From NCBI GenBank assembly GCA_002862265.1, contig PKCQ01000424.1:1-5440 (forward strand): a DNA stretch of 5,440 nt, in the 5' to 3' direction. Below the pieces are notes generated by a model. The model did not search any database and was not told the DNA's origin. It saw nothing but the letters and a program-made list of their open reading frames with translations. The stretch is from Planctomycetaceae bacterium (lineage in GTDB: Bacteria > Planctomycetota > Planctomycetia > Pirellulales > Pirellulaceae). Within the stretch, counting starts at the first letter, position 1. Each line of letters begins with the position of its first letter. The position numbers were made by a program, and so were the translations under genes. Positions 1-5,440 of the stretch are shown piece after piece.

Positions 1-183
1 AACCCGCTTGCCAAAGTGTTCCTGGCGAAGCCGGTAGGCGGCTGCAACAAGATCCAATATATCGTCATCGGGGCAGGCCAAAATCTCTTCTGCTTGAGAC
101 TTTGAAATCGCTCCGCCCTGAAGGATTTCTTGAGCCCATTGATGCCAGACAGTCGGGGTAGTGCTAGTGCTAAGTTCGATCAT
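1..183 (-). CDS. bioB: Biotin synthase BioB, N-terminal fragment
   Basis: This is the beginning of biotin synthase, the radical-SAM enzyme that inserts sulfur into dethiobiotin in the last step of biotin synthesis in the cytoplasm. Sixty-one codons are present, from the ATG at 183 to the left edge. Residues about 36-61 read ILACPDDDILDLVAAAYRLR followed by QEHFGKRV. This matches the conserved BioB N-terminal block (L-x-CPDDE-x-L-x-LL-x-AAY-x-IR-x-x-x-F/Y-G-K-x-V) that comes just before the radical-SAM domain. The CxxxCxxC iron-sulfur motif would lie beyond the edge, so catalytic residues cannot be checked. There is no good Shine-Dalgarno sequence before the ATG, and the frame stays open upstream with a possible TTG start at 237. 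It diverges from the PSP1 gene. HydE and other BioB-like radical-SAM proteins are less likely alternatives, because the CPDD-type block is typical of BioB. Confidence 0.85.
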   Translation of the reverse strand, partial: MIELSTSTTPTVWHQWAQEILQGGAISKSQAEEILACPDDDILDLVAAAYRLRQEHFGKRV

Positions 184-216
184 TCGTAAACCGCGTGAGT
201 GCTTCCAAGTTTGCAG
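184..216. promoter_or_regulatory. Candidate BirA-type biotin operator upstream of bioB
   Basis: Two arms, TCGTAAACC (184-192) and AGTTTGCAG (208-216), are separated by 15 bases and lie immediately before the bioB start codon. The known BirA operator has arms TTGTAAACC and GGTTTACAA about 14-16 bases apart. The left arm matches at 8 of 9 bases and the right at 6 of 9. Position and spacing are right, but the second arm is weak. It sits so close to the ATG that it would act over the transcript start or leader. No clear -35/-10 pair was found near it. Confidence 0.35.
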
Positions 217-282
217 TAGGGTCTTAATTAAAGTCAAATAGTGCCTCTCTTGGAATGCCCTAACTACTTTCACCGTGATTTT

Positions 283-918
283 ATGGCTTCGATTCAACCT
301 CAGAGTGACCAAGATTCCACTTCCGCTGACAAGCAGCTTGCGTTAGGTGCCCAAGAAGACCGAAAGAACACCGCCATTTGCGGGTACTTTTTGCAAGTCG
401 GCATCCATGGTCAAGTTGGTCGTTTCGAACTGGCCGAGCCCATGCAGCTACGCCGAAACGAACGCATGTTTTGCCGAACGGCCCGAGGACTGGAACTAGG
501 TCGCGTGCTAGCCCCCATTCGTGGAGAGCGGAAGTCTGGTGACGGTAAGGTGCTGAGGAAGATGCGTCCAGAAGACGAATTGCTGTGGGGGCATCTACAA
601 GAGCTCGCCGCGGCAGCGCTGAGCCGCTGCCAGGCGTGGCTCGACGAGCATGCTACGGGTGAGGTTCTGCTACAAGTCGAACCATTAATGGACGGGCGGA
701 CACTGTATTTTCATTTTCTTTCTGAAGTGAGCGCGACAACGCAGCAGCAGATTGACAAGCTGGCAGCGTTTTACGAACAAGAAGTTCAAGCCAGCGACTT
801 CGCGAAACTTCTAGAGAAGGGCTGCGGACCAGGATGCGGAACCGAAGCGGCCGAAAATGGATGCGGGGCCAGTGGCGGTTGTGCCGTGTGTAAAGTCGCT
901 CAACTTTGCGGCAGGTGA
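283..918 (+). CDS. PSP1-domain protein with cysteine-rich C-terminal tail
   Basis: A 211-residue cytoplasmic protein whose central part matches the PSP1 C-terminal domain (as in Bacillus YaaT). After a polar N-terminus of about 30 residues come MFCRTARGLELGRVLAPI (family: V-x-T-x-RGLELG-x-V), then LRKMRPEDE (family: I-x-R-x-ATPED), a helix with a conserved Cys (ALSRCQAW), and MDGRTLYFHFLSE (family: FDG-x-KLIFYFTAE). The last 31 residues hold six cysteines spaced C-x3-C-x8-C-x5-C-x2-C-x5-C among many glycines, which suggests a metal or iron-sulfur site; that is inference. PSP1 proteins have no known enzymatic activity; YaaT is linked to sporulation, biofilm and RNA-processing regulation in Bacillus, which should not be transferred directly. 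I chose ATG 283. An in-frame GTG at 241 would add 14 residues; neither has a clear ribosome binding site. It diverges from bioB and converges on the gene at 1206-2048. Confidence 0.8.
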   Translation: MASIQPQSDQDSTSADKQLALGAQEDRKNTAICGYFLQVGIHGQVGRFELAEPMQLRRNERMFCRTARGLELGRVLAPIRGERKSGDGKVLRKMRPEDELLWGHLQELAAAALSRCQAWLDEHATGEVLLQVEPLMDGRTLYFHFLSEVSATTQQQIDKLAAFYEQEVQASDFAKLLEKGCGPGCGTEAAENGCGASGGCAVCKVAQLCGR

Positions 919-933
919 TCTTGCGACGATCAC
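915..933. other. Small perfect inverted repeat at the PSP1 stop codon
   Basis: GTGATC (915-920) and GATCAC (928-933) form a 6-bp perfect stem around a 7-base loop, and the TGA stop codon lies inside the left arm. No T-run follows on the plus strand, so it does not qualify as an intrinsic terminator. It may be a 3'-end stabilising hairpin or chance. Confidence 0.25.
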
Positions 934-1130
934 TAGAAGCACGACGCGCAAGCCAGTGATTCGGTATCAAGTACCGCAGGTTGATGAGCCGCTCACGAAA
1001 CATCAGTCAAATTGACTCGCTTGAGCCTAGCGTCTGTCTTTGTTTTCGGCTGCGGCGGCGCTTTTGCATTTCGTCGGCGTTGCGTGTAAAAAACGAGCCG
1101 AAAACTCAGGAAAAGCCAGTCTGCCTAAAG

Positions 1131-1150
1131 ACTCAGGAATGCATCCGAGT
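1131..1150 (-). terminator. Weak candidate terminator after the 1206-2048 gene
   Basis: ACTC-A-GGA (1131-1138) can pair with TCC-GAGT (1144-1150), leaving one bulged base. Read on the minus strand, the hairpin lies about 55 bases past the stop codon and is followed by CTTT. A run of six T on the minus strand (1088-1093) comes further downstream but has only a 3-bp stem before it. The element ACTCAGGAA occurs twice (1104-1112 and 1131-1139). The rest of the gene-free stretch 919-1205 shows no credible gene, only short open frames with no family resemblance. Confidence 0.25.
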
Positions 1151-1205
1151 AGTAGAAGGGGGCAAGGCAGCACTTCGATTCATTTTCTCCAGAATCTTGC
1201 TTTCG

Positions 1206-2048
1206 CTAGGCTCCAGTTGAACCGGAATCAGATTTTGGCCGACCCGAATCTGGACGTTCTTTGGATCTTCCGCCTCCACGACCAGAGCTTTGCCAACGCC
1301 TAGGAAGCTTGTCGAAGGGCGTGCCTTGAAGCTCTTCGAATTTGTCGCGATGCTCTTGCGATAAGCTCTGAAGCAGCTTCTCGTTTGCTGCCTCCCGCAT
1401 GCTGTGCATTTGGTCTTCGAGTCGCTTGCGCTTCTCTTTGAACTCAAGATTGGGCATTCCCATGATCTTTTCGACTGCGGCTTCTCTTTTTTTGCGCTCC
1501 GCGTCAACTCGCTTACGAAATGCCTTGAGTTCTTCATCGCTAAGTCCAACTCTCTTGGCGACGAGCCGATTGCGGATCGACTCGGCCCTGCGATGCTGCA
1601 TGTATAAACCGTAAAGTCGATCAACTGCCCTCTCGCCCGCAGTCTCTTCAATCTTCTTGAATGCGTTAGAGCTAAGTTCCTTAAACAGAGATTCAATCTG
1701 CTTCTTAAGATCAGGCTTTTGCTCTCGAAAGATCTCGATTAGATCTTTGCCGGCTTCAATCCGCATCGACTGCAGATCTTTCTGGAGTTCATCGCTGAGT
1801 TGAATTTCCTCCAAGACAGGCGGAAATCGCAACATGTCGAGAATTTCCTTCTCGCACGCATTCTGCATTGCCTCATGCAGTGCTTCCATCATTTCGCGGT
1901 TCATCCCGCCCTTGCTACGACTGCCTCTACCTCCTGGGGGAGGCTGAGCAATTGCGCTCGTGCACCCCAAGACGACGAACAGAGCCAAGACAGATCTGAC
2001 GAGCGATTGGTTTAGCCGTGAAAGCTGTAACGAGAAGAGAGAGGACAT
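1206..2048 (-). CDS. Exported helical protein with Gly/Arg-rich segments, unknown function (paralogue A)
   Basis: A 280-residue protein of unknown function. Residues 1-34 look like a signal peptide: a basic/polar start, hydrophobic LALFVVLG, then cleavage after TSAIA before Gln35. VLGC at 26-29 is a poor lipobox, so a lipoprotein is possible but less likely. After a Pro/Gly/Arg-rich linker, the body is highly charged and helical. It contains ILDMLRFPPVLEEIQLSDEL, LYGLYMQHRRAESIRNRLVA, VGLSDEELKAF and KFEELQGTPFDKL, then a Gly/Arg/Ser-rich tail. The same landmarks appear in the same order in the neighbour at 2266-3135, so the two look like diverged tandem copies. The layout recalls planctomycete secreted proteins with an LTxxQ/Spy-like helical design, but no diagnostic motif is visible. 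I chose ATG 2048 because it places the signal peptide at the N-terminus; an upstream ATG at 2135 would add 29 residues that do not look like a signal. Confidence 0.7.
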   Translation of the reverse strand: MSSLFSLQLSRLNQSLVRSVLALFVVLGCTSAIAQPPPGGRGSRSKGGMNREMMEALHEAMQNACEKEILDMLRFPPVLEEIQLSDELQKDLQSMRIEAGKDLIEIFREQKPDLKKQIESLFKELSSNAFKKIEETAGERAVDRLYGLYMQHRRAESIRNRLVAKRVGLSDEELKAFRKRVDAERKKREAAVEKIMGMPNLEFKEKRKRLEDQMHSMREAANEKLLQSLSQEHRDKFEELQGTPFDKLPRRWQSSGRGGGRSKERPDSGRPKSDSGSTGA

Positions 2049-2163
2049 ACCTAAACCTAAAGCCGGTTTTTTGCCATGGCTGGTGAAGCAAACCGTAAGC
2101 CTTGGCGTCGATATTTGACGAGCGCTAGACACCATGGCGATCTGATTCCACCTATCTAACCCG

Positions 2164-2191
2164 AAAACGGACAGCGAGATTCGCTGTCCGT
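2164..2191 (-). terminator. Intrinsic terminator of the 2266-3135 gene
   Basis: ACGGACAGCGA (2167-2177) and TCGCTGTCCGT (2181-2191) form a perfect 11-bp stem with a 3-base loop. On the minus strand the stem runs into TTTT (2167-2164) and then CGG. It lies about 75 bases past the stop codon of paralogue B and before paralogue A, in the direction of transcription of both. This is the strongest terminator in the window and argues that A needs its own promoter, although read-through is possible. Confidence 0.75.
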
Positions 2192-2221
2192 CTTGCAGGA
2201 AGTCATTTTTTGCGTGGAAAT

Positions 2222-2242
2222 CCGAGGGTATTTACACCTCGG
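2222..2242. other. Short hairpin in the 3' region of paralogue B
   Basis: CCGAGG (2222-2227) and CCTCGG (2237-2242) form a 6-bp GC-rich stem with a 9-base A/T-rich loop, between the stop codon of paralogue B and its strong terminator. On the minus strand only ATTT follows, so it is at best an auxiliary terminator or RNA 3'-end structure. Confidence 0.3.
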
Positions 2243-2265
2243 TCTAGCGGATCCAAGGTTCCAGG

Positions 2266-3135
2266 CTAGATTCCAGGCCGACCACCTTGACCAGGCCGAC
2301 CACCTTCGCCACGACCACCTTCGCCACGACCGCCCTGACCACCTCGGCCGAAGCTACGTTCTGGAAACTCAAACTTGTCACCTTTCAGTTCCTCGAATCT
2401 CTTGTAAGCGTCTGGATCGGCCTTTTTGAAAGCAGATTCCATCTTCTCACCTGACTCTTTGGCCATCTTTTCCATCTCCTCACGCATCTTGGTGAAGGCT
2501 TCTCGCATCTTGTCGCGATCAAATTCTGGTCGTCCGCCATCTTCACCACGGCCGCCAGGGCGGCCACCTTGGCCGCGTCCGCCAAACAGGCCTTCCAACC
2601 CGTTTTCCTTCATAAACTCGTTACGAGCTTCTTCCATGTCCTTTTGGATTTCTTCTTGAGCTTCCTTAATCTTCTTCATGGCAGCTTCCGACAGCTCGAT
2701 CTTTTCCGAAATCAGCTTATTCTCGATCGCTCGGATACCGCGTTGCTGAGCGAAAAGTCCCATCAGTCGTGCTTGTTGGTTGGGTTCGAAGACCTCATCC
2801 ATCAGGCCGCTGGCCTTTTCCTCGGTTTCTTCCATCATTTCCTTACGCTCATCTTCGCTCATTCGGAACATGGAGCGGAAATCGATCCGAACGTTCTCCT
2901 GAACAGCTTGGTAGATTTCGTCGTCGAGGCCGATTTCATCACGAACTTCTTCCATCCGCAGCATAGAAAAAAGCTCCAGTGTCGGCCCCATGCTGAATCC
3001 GCCGCGGCCGCCGCCAAATCCGCCAAATCCGCCTTGACCACGGCCTCCTTGGCCGCGCCCGGGCTGTGCCAGAACTATGGGTGATAGGCATAGGAGCAGA
3101 GCCAGGCTCATTAGAGACAAAGAACGAGTTCGCAT
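2266..3135 (-). CDS. Exported Gly/Arg-rich helical protein, unknown function (paralogue B)
   Basis: A 289-residue protein with a clear signal peptide: MRTRS, hydrophobic LALLLCLSPIV, and cleavage after Ala23 (VLA-Q). A Gly/Arg/Gln/Phe-rich stretch follows (25-50), then an acidic and Met-rich helical region (52-184), a second Gly/Arg-rich linker (185-203), another charged helix (204-262, ending KRFEELKGDKFEFPE), and a third Gly/Arg tail (263-289). No cysteines remain after cleavage, and no enzyme motif is visible. Landmarks shared with paralogue A include LRMEEVRDEIGL, LMGLFAQQRGIRAIENKLIS, IELSEAAMKKI and FEELKGDKF. An envelope or periplasmic role is inferred from the signal peptide. ATG 3135 is supported by an upstream GGAGG; an upstream ATG at 3225 would add 30 residues and bury the signal. 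A strong terminator follows the gene, which diverges from recG. Confidence 0.75.
   Translation of the reverse strand: MRTRSLSLMSLALLLCLSPIVLAQPGRGQGGRGQGGFGGFGGGRGGFSMGPTLELFSMLRMEEVRDEIGLDDEIYQAVQENVRIDFRSMFRMSEDERKEMMEETEEKASGLMDEVFEPNQQARLMGLFAQQRGIRAIENKLISEKIELSEAAMKKIKEAQEEIQKDMEEARNEFMKENGLEGLFGGRGQGGRPGGRGEDGGRPEFDRDKMREAFTKMREEMEKMAKESGEKMESAFKKADPDAYKRFEELKGDKFEFPERSFGRGGQGGRGEGGRGEGGRPGQGGRPGI
2277..2349. repeat. Coding tandem repeat in the Gly/Arg-rich tail of paralogue B
   Basis: GACCACCTTCGCCAC occurs twice in exact tandem (2298-2312 and 2313-2327). Degenerate copies flank it, such as GACCACCTTGACCAG at 2280-2294. On the minus strand it encodes Gly-Arg/Glu/Gln-Gly-Gly units. 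The 15-base unit keeps frame, so copy number can change without breaking the protein. Similar but shorter Gly-rich coding blocks lie around 2541-2585 and 3001-3060. Confidence 0.6.
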
Positions 3136-3144
3136 GGAAAGTTT

Positions 3145-3149
3145 CCTCC
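3145..3149 (-). promoter_or_regulatory. Shine-Dalgarno site deciding the start of paralogue B
   Basis: On the minus strand GGAGG (3149-3145) lies 9 bases before ATG 3135. It is the best ribosome binding site in the window and supports the shorter reading frame that begins with the signal peptide. Confidence 0.7.
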
Positions 3150-3227
3150 AAGGTATGGGGTCGCAGAGTGAAAAGTTACCCAACTGGGCCGTCTGCGCGA
3201 AAGGGCTAGAATCACCGTTAACCATTC

Positions 3228-3262
3228 AAACCGGTTTTCGCGAAAAAAGTTCCGCTTTTTCG
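3228..3262. promoter_or_regulatory. Overlapping palindromes between paralogue B and recG
   Basis: AAACCGGTTT (3228-3237) is a perfect 10-bp palindrome. It overlaps TTTTCGCGAAAA (3235-3246), a perfect 12-bp palindrome. CGAAAAA (3241-3247) can in turn pair with TTTTTCG (3256-3262). The cluster lies in the 256-base divergent region between two gene starts, where operators are expected. AAACCGGT recurs at 3386-3393, overlapping the recG start. No regulator can be named, and no clear -35/-10 pair was identified for either gene. Confidence 0.35.
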
Positions 3263-3323
3263 TAAGAAACCCGGTCCGAAGCAAGTCGTACCTCTCAACC
3301 ATCCAGTTTTTAGCCGCTCACCG

Positions 3324-3351
3324 AAGGGCGATTCGCTTCGCTTCAGCCCTT
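3324..3351. other. Possible leader hairpin upstream of recG
   Basis: AAGGGC (3324-3329) and GCCCTT (3346-3351) can form a 6-bp stem with a 16-base loop, ending 40 bases before the recG start. There is no T-run. It may be a 5'-leader structure or chance. Confidence 0.2.
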
Positions 3352-3391
3352 GCCACTTCACTTGCCAAACACGCAGAAATAGACGAAACCG

Positions 3392-5089
3392 GTGTCCAGC
3401 GATCCCCAAGCCTCGAATTTGAACGCATTTAGGCAGATCAGCCTACGCACCGAGGTGCAGTTTCTGCCCGGCGTGAGCTCGGAGCGCGCTGCCTTGCTCG
3501 CGAAGCTGGGAGTTCGCACCGCAGCGGATCTTGTTTTCCTCTTTCCCCGATCACATGAAGCCCCAACCGATCTCGTTGAATCGGAGCAGTTTGAAGTCAA
3601 CACACGTGCGTCCTTTCTCGGCAAAGTCCTGGGAGTAGAACAACGCACGACTGCAAGCGGCAAACACATGCTTAGCGCCGAGGTCGCCACAGAAGACGGA
3701 AAGTCTCGCGTGCGGCTGCTCTGGTTCAATCAGCCCTTTCGTAGTCGTGACCTTTGGCGAGGTCGTCGACTACTTGCCACGGGAGTGTTGAAATCCACCG
3801 TGCTAAACTGGGAGATGTTTCAGCCTCAAGTGCGGTACTTGGAGAAAGACGAGGTGCCTGAGTCCGAGCAGCCGCAGCCAGTCTATCCGCTCACCGAGGG
3901 ACTCAAGCAATATCAGCTTCGAGCGCTGATGCGAAAAGCCCTGCCACCAATCATGGACTCGCTGCAAGAAGTATTGCCCGAGTCGATTCGTATGCGTCTT
4001 GATGTACCAGGAATTCAAGAAGCGATAAATTGGCTACATTTCCCCGAGTCGCTTGAGCGAGCGGACGATGCAATACGACGTTTCAAGTTGCAGGAGTTGT
4101 TCGTGCTCCAGCTGGCAATCAGCCTGCAACGCATTCAGCGCGAAAGCTCTGCGTTGGCGCAGGAATGCGAACCCTACGGCAAGCTACATTCTCGTATCTT
4201 GAATCGCCTCGGCGTTACTCTCACGCAAGATCAACTAGCAGCGATCGACGATGTCGGACGCGACATGGCCCGCAGTGTTCCGATGAATCGTTTGCTGCAA
4301 GGTGATGTCGGCAGCGGTAAAACCGTCGTCGCGCAATACGCTATGTTGCTGTGCGTGGGGCACGGTTTTCAAGCCGCTCTGATGGCACCGACAGATGTGC
4401 TTGCGCACCAGCACGCGCGTACTTTGAGAAAGAGCCTTGCGAGCAGCAGTGTGCAAGTCGAGCTTTTGACGGGCTCGCTGACTGCCGCTCGCCGCCGCGA
4501 ATGCCTGAAAAAAATCGCTGCTGGCAAAGTGGACTTGGTGGTCGGAACGCAAGCGTTACTTTCAGACAAGATAGAGTTTCCCAAGCTGGGATTGGTCATC
4601 GTGGACGAGCAACACAAGTTCGGCGTGCTGCAAAGAGCCAAGCTGCGGGTCGAGGAACAGCAGCCGCACTACCTGGTCTTGAGTGCCACCCCAATTCCTA
4701 GAACCATTGCGATGACCGAATTTGGTGACTTAGATGTAAGCGTCATTCGTGAAAAACCCCCGGGACGGGCACCTGTCAAGTCTTACATCAGTCAGCATCA
4801 TGAGTTGGATTCGTGGTGGCGTTTCGTCGAAGGCAAACTTAAGGAAGGCCGCCAGGCATTCGTGATTGCTCCACGCGTTGGAGCGACAGAATCCTCTCCA
4901 GCAGATTCAGAACCAACAACAAAGACGGAGGAAGCTGCGACGGCCGAAGGAGTTTTTCGCGAGTTACAGTCCGACGTCTTTCAACACCGAAATATTGGCC
5001 TGCTTCATGGCCGTATGTCTGGGGCCGAAAAAGAGGCTGCTCTCAGGGCTTTTGCGGAAGGTGAGTTCGAACTGCTCGTCGCGACGACT
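3392..5089 (+). CDS. recG: ATP-dependent DNA helicase RecG, interrupted near its C-terminus
   Basis: RecG is a cytoplasmic superfamily-2 helicase that remodels stalled forks and branch-migrates junctions during repair. The 566 recognisable residues run in order. The N-terminal wedge region has FLPGV, KLGVRTAADLVFLFPR and an OB-fold region; the linker helix has RRFKLQELFVLQLA. Walker A is GDVGSGKT (304-311), followed by motif Ia APTDVLAHQH and VGTQALLSD. The DEQH box is VIVDEQHKFGV (D405-H408) and motif III is SATPIPRT (431-438). Motif IV is AFVIAPRV, followed by LLHGRMSGAEKEAA and ELLVATT. An acidic, low-complexity insert sits at about 497-519. Family length is about 690-700 residues, so roughly 125 are missing. 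After Thr566 (position 5089) the expected VIEVGVDVP motif is absent, yet the frame stays open to 5440. I chose GTG 3392, the first start after the in-frame stop at 3380; TTG 3419 is an alternative. No clear ribosome binding site precedes it. Confidence 0.9.
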
Positions 5090-5440
5090 GCCGGCGCACC
5101 CATATTAAACACTCGAGCGCCGGGCGCGCCTGGCTCGAACGCCCGCAACCTCGGCGCGCAGAGAGCGACTGAAGAGCGCGACCGAGATGAGTGCGAACCT
5201 GTGGGCGAGAGCAGACGCGAACGCGAGAGTGCCACAGTTCAGTGGAGGTGCACACAGGGACAGCATGTGACACACCGGCGGCTGAGCGCAAGCCTGATTG
5301 CTCGCCGGTATTGCGAAGTGCCGCTCGCCTTCGTCGAATCCTGCGGTACCATGAAAGCCCTCGTCGGCGGCAGCGTCAATCACGGCGAGCCCCTGATCGT
5401 GCGCATCACGGCCACCGGCGCAGCCAGCCAGCTCGGCCAG
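5090..5440. other. GC-rich segment of foreign or chimeric origin after the recG break
   Basis: Base composition changes at the recG break: 41 of 60 bases are G/C at 5101-5160 and 70 of 100 at 5341-5440, against 32 of 60 inside recG at 4801-4860. The recG frame continues without a stop, but residues after Thr566 (AGAPILNTRAP onward) match no part of RecG and are rich in Arg, Glu and Ala with no recognisable domain until about 5360. XhoI (CTCGAG, 5113-5118) and AscI (GGCGCGCC, 5123-5130) sites lie 4 bases apart near the boundary, which could be chance in such GC-rich DNA. A chimeric or error-rich assembly end explains this best; a true rearrangement cannot be excluded. Confidence 0.6.
5360..5440 (+). 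CDS. Heavy-metal P-type ATPase-like fragment (actuator domain end)
   Basis: The last 27 codons read LVGGSVNHGEPLIVRITATG followed by AASQLGQ. This fits the segment after the TGES loop of P1B-type metal-transporting ATPases, where the family pattern is V-x-GG-(S/T)-VN-x-x-G-x-L-x-V-x-(V/I)-TATG-x-x-(S/T)-x-L-x-Q. The protein would pump copper, zinc or a similar ion across the membrane. The diagnostic TGES motif should lie about 10-15 residues upstream but is absent in this frame, although the bases GAATCCTGCGGTACC (5336-5350) look like a decayed or mis-sequenced codon string for ESLPVP. The fragment runs off the right edge and has no start of its own. It shares the recG frame, probably by chance. 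Identification rests on a short stretch. Confidence 0.45.

Noticed and set aside
653..1003. Minus-strand open frame opposite the PSP1 gene
   Set aside because: It lies antisense to a well-supported PSP1 domain and its Arg/Ser-rich translation is typical of a shadow frame.
1133..1696. Minus-strand open frame of 187 codons in another frame of paralogue A
   Set aside because: It overlaps paralogue A out of frame, has no recognisable domain, and lacks the signal peptide and helical landmarks shared with the neighbour.
2277..2349. CRISPR-like or intergenic repeat array
   Set aside because: The 15-base repeats have no spacers and lie within the coding sequence of paralogue B, encoding Gly-rich units in frame.
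2569..3084. Plus-strand open frame of 171 codons opposite paralogue B
   Set aside because: Antisense shadow of a gene with a good Shine-Dalgarno site, signal peptide and a paralogue next door; no domain recognised in it.
3358..3729. Minus-strand open frame over the recG N-terminus
   Set aside because: The plus strand encodes clear RecG wedge-domain sequence here, and the minus-strand translation has no family resemblance.
4351..4701. Plus-strand open frame inside recG in another frame
   Set aside because: It overlaps the RecG helicase motifs Ia to III, which are read in a different frame.
5043..5383. Minus-strand open frames in the GC-rich right end
   Set aside because: Three overlapping frames with Arg/Ala/Ser-rich translations and no domain; expected by chance in GC-rich DNA with few stops.
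3392..5440. A novel RecG-metal ATPase fusion protein
   Set aside because: RecG is cut inside a helicase motif essential for activity, the joining segment is unlike either protein, and composition jumps at the break; chimerism is a simpler explanation.

Overview
The window looks like a bacterial chromosomal fragment from a planctomycete of the Pirellulaceae (Rhodopirellula/Pirellula) type. This is an inference from gene style: a PSP1-domain protein with a cysteine-rich tail, two secreted Gly/Arg-rich, helix-rich proteins with no known enzyme motif, short non-operonic genes and moderate GC (about half where I counted). No rRNA, tRNA, CRISPR array or transposase was seen.

Layout. Positions 1-183 (minus) hold the first 61 codons of biotin synthase, bioB, running off the left edge. 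Directly before its start codon is an imperfect inverted repeat resembling a BirA biotin operator. Diverging from it is a PSP1-domain protein (plus, 283-918) with six cysteines in its last 31 residues. A short stretch without a gene (919-1205) separates it from two convergent minus-strand genes, 1206-2048 and 2266-3135. Both encode exported proteins with a signal peptide, a charged helical body and Gly/Arg-rich segments. They share landmarks in the same order and look like diverged tandem paralogues. A strong intrinsic terminator (2164-2191) lies between them, so they are probably separate transcription units. A divergent regulatory region (3136-3391) with overlapping palindromes precedes recG (plus, from GTG 3392), the ATP-dependent branch-migration helicase.

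The right end is abnormal. RecG similarity is good up to Leu-Val-Ala-Thr-Thr (position 5089) and then stops abruptly, where the family should continue with a VIEVGVDVP-like motif. The remaining 351 bases are clearly more GC-rich. They keep the same frame open without a stop but encode nothing RecG-like, and they finish with about 27 residues resembling the actuator domain of a heavy-metal P-type ATPase. I read this as a chimeric or low-quality assembly end, or less likely a real rearrangement, rather than a novel fusion protein.

The genes do not form one pathway: biotin synthesis, a PSP1 protein, two exported proteins of unknown role and DNA repair sit side by side. I found no convincing undescribed system. 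The best leads are the exported paralogue pair, the cysteine-rich PSP1 tail, the possible biotin operator and the recG junction.
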